Source: a bacterium (lineage in GTDB: Bacteria; SM23-31; JAUVVT01). Taken from it: a stretch of DNA of 5,186 nucleotides. Under the pieces are notes generated by a model that worked only from the letters and a program-made list of their open reading frames with translations, searched no databases and was not told the DNA's origin. Below, one piece after another: positions 4,635 to 5,186 of the stretch. A program made the position numbers and the translations under genes. Location: the NCBI GenBank assembly GCA_030616165.1, contig JAUWXV010000259.1, positions 1 through 5,186 on the forward strand, written 5' to 3'. The number at the start of each line of letters is the position of its first letter. Position 1 is the stretch's first letter.

Positions 4635-5186
4635 ATGATAAATCAGTATAAAAGGGTTGATGTTTTTAAATGCACCCATTTGAGTCATAAGAGATTTGGC
4701 AATCGTGTTTCTGCTTATCATGTCTTGAAGATTAAGAAGTGTTATCCGAATGGATGTATTTCCTTTGAGGGAATATGCAGATTGATGAACAAAGGGCAGA
4801 GATGCATCAAGGGATATAATTATGTTGGTGTTAATTGCTCTTCGTGTCAATATTTTAAAGAGCAGAAAATTATGCGAAAGCCCGAAGTATTATTGAACAA
4901 TGAAAATTATAAAGAATTTATTGACGACCTTGACCAGTTTGAAGATTGGATTAAACATAATAAAGGCAAAAAAATAAATTTCAGGGGTGAAATCTCATGG
5001 ATAAAACCTAAATTTGAGAAGAGAATATATAAAAAGTATGAAAATTTGGGAATGACTGGGTTTATAGTGGGATTTAAAAATGGATTTATAGATACTCAGA
5101 CGTTTGATGATTATTCTTACGCATTGATAAGTATAAATAATCAAGAGAAATGGGGTTTTTCCAGAAGTGATGAGATTGAGTTTGAT
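4635..5186 (+). CDS. Cys-rich two-domain protein of unknown function (3' end outside window)
   Basis: The frame is open from the ATG at 4635 to the last base of the window, giving 184 residues without a stop; the real end lies beyond. I do not recognise a named family. Residues 1-75 hold seven cysteines: C13, C36, C41, C48, C57, C68 and C71, with CYPNGCISFEGIC and a closing CSSC pair, plus H15, H18 and H29. This should bind metal, either zinc or an iron-sulfur cluster. Residues about 85-108 are an acidic, probably helical linker with EDWIKH. From about 112 a second domain has no cysteine and is rich in beta-type residues (FRGEISWIKPKF, GFIVGFKNGFIDTQTFDDYSYALISI, KWGFSRSDEIEF); a small beta-barrel such as an OB or SH3-like fold is a guess. 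It follows another Cys-containing protein on the same strand. The Shine-Dalgarno is weak (AAGAAAGA at 4621-4628). A 72-codon antisense frame over its start is a shadow. Confidence 0.75.
   Translation, partial: MINQYKRVDVFKCTHLSHKRFGNRVSAYHVLKIKKCYPNGCISFEGICRLMNKGQRCIKGYNYVGVNCSSCQYFKEQKIMRKPEVLLNNENYKEFIDDLDQFEDWIKHNKGKKINFRGEISWIKPKFEKRIYKKYENLGMTGFIVGFKNGFIDTQTFDDYSYALISINNQEKWGFSRSDEIEFD

Noticed and set aside
4632-4850. 72-codon frame on the minus strand
   Set aside because: The plus strand here encodes the Cys-rich protein, open for 184 codons with ordered cysteine spacing; the antisense frame has no such support.

Overview
This AT-rich window (roughly 30% G+C by eye) most likely comes from a flagellated, Gram-negative-like bacterium of a poorly sampled lineage. 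Three things suggest this: a stand-alone homologue of the FlhB cytoplasmic domain, a secreted lipoprotein-like protein built from Ig-like domains and a seven-repeat NHL-type propeller, and several proteins I cannot place in a named family. No taxonomic marker gene is present, so this is inference.

Left part (1-2593, all + strand): the last codons of an upstream gene; a small FlhB C-terminal-domain protein (87-347); a 541-residue exported protein with two Ig/PKD-like domains and a beta-propeller (454-2079); and, 61 bases later with a strong Shine-Dalgarno, a 150-residue charged, Asn-rich, probably coiled-coil protein (2141-2593). The last two look co-transcribed. The FlhB-like gene may belong to a flagellar operon that extends to the left of the window.

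Middle (2594-3125): a convergent 58-residue gene on the minus strand (2648-2824) with its own Shine-Dalgarno. It is easily missed because of its length. A very AT-rich spacer of about 300 bases follows and probably holds the divergent promoters.

Right part (3126-5186, + strand): a 424-residue protein with a degenerate HD-GYP-like core that has lost nearly all metal ligands but carries a Cys/His-containing C-terminal tail. Next comes a partial gene (4635 to the window end) with seven cysteines in its first 71 residues followed by a Cys-free domain. I know no named family for this second protein. The two Cys-containing proteins are neighbours on the same strand, 234 bases apart, each with its own candidate promoter. 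A functional link between them is a hypothesis only. They and the 58-residue protein are the most promising undescribed material here. I see no RNA genes, CRISPR arrays, insertion sequences or attachment sites.
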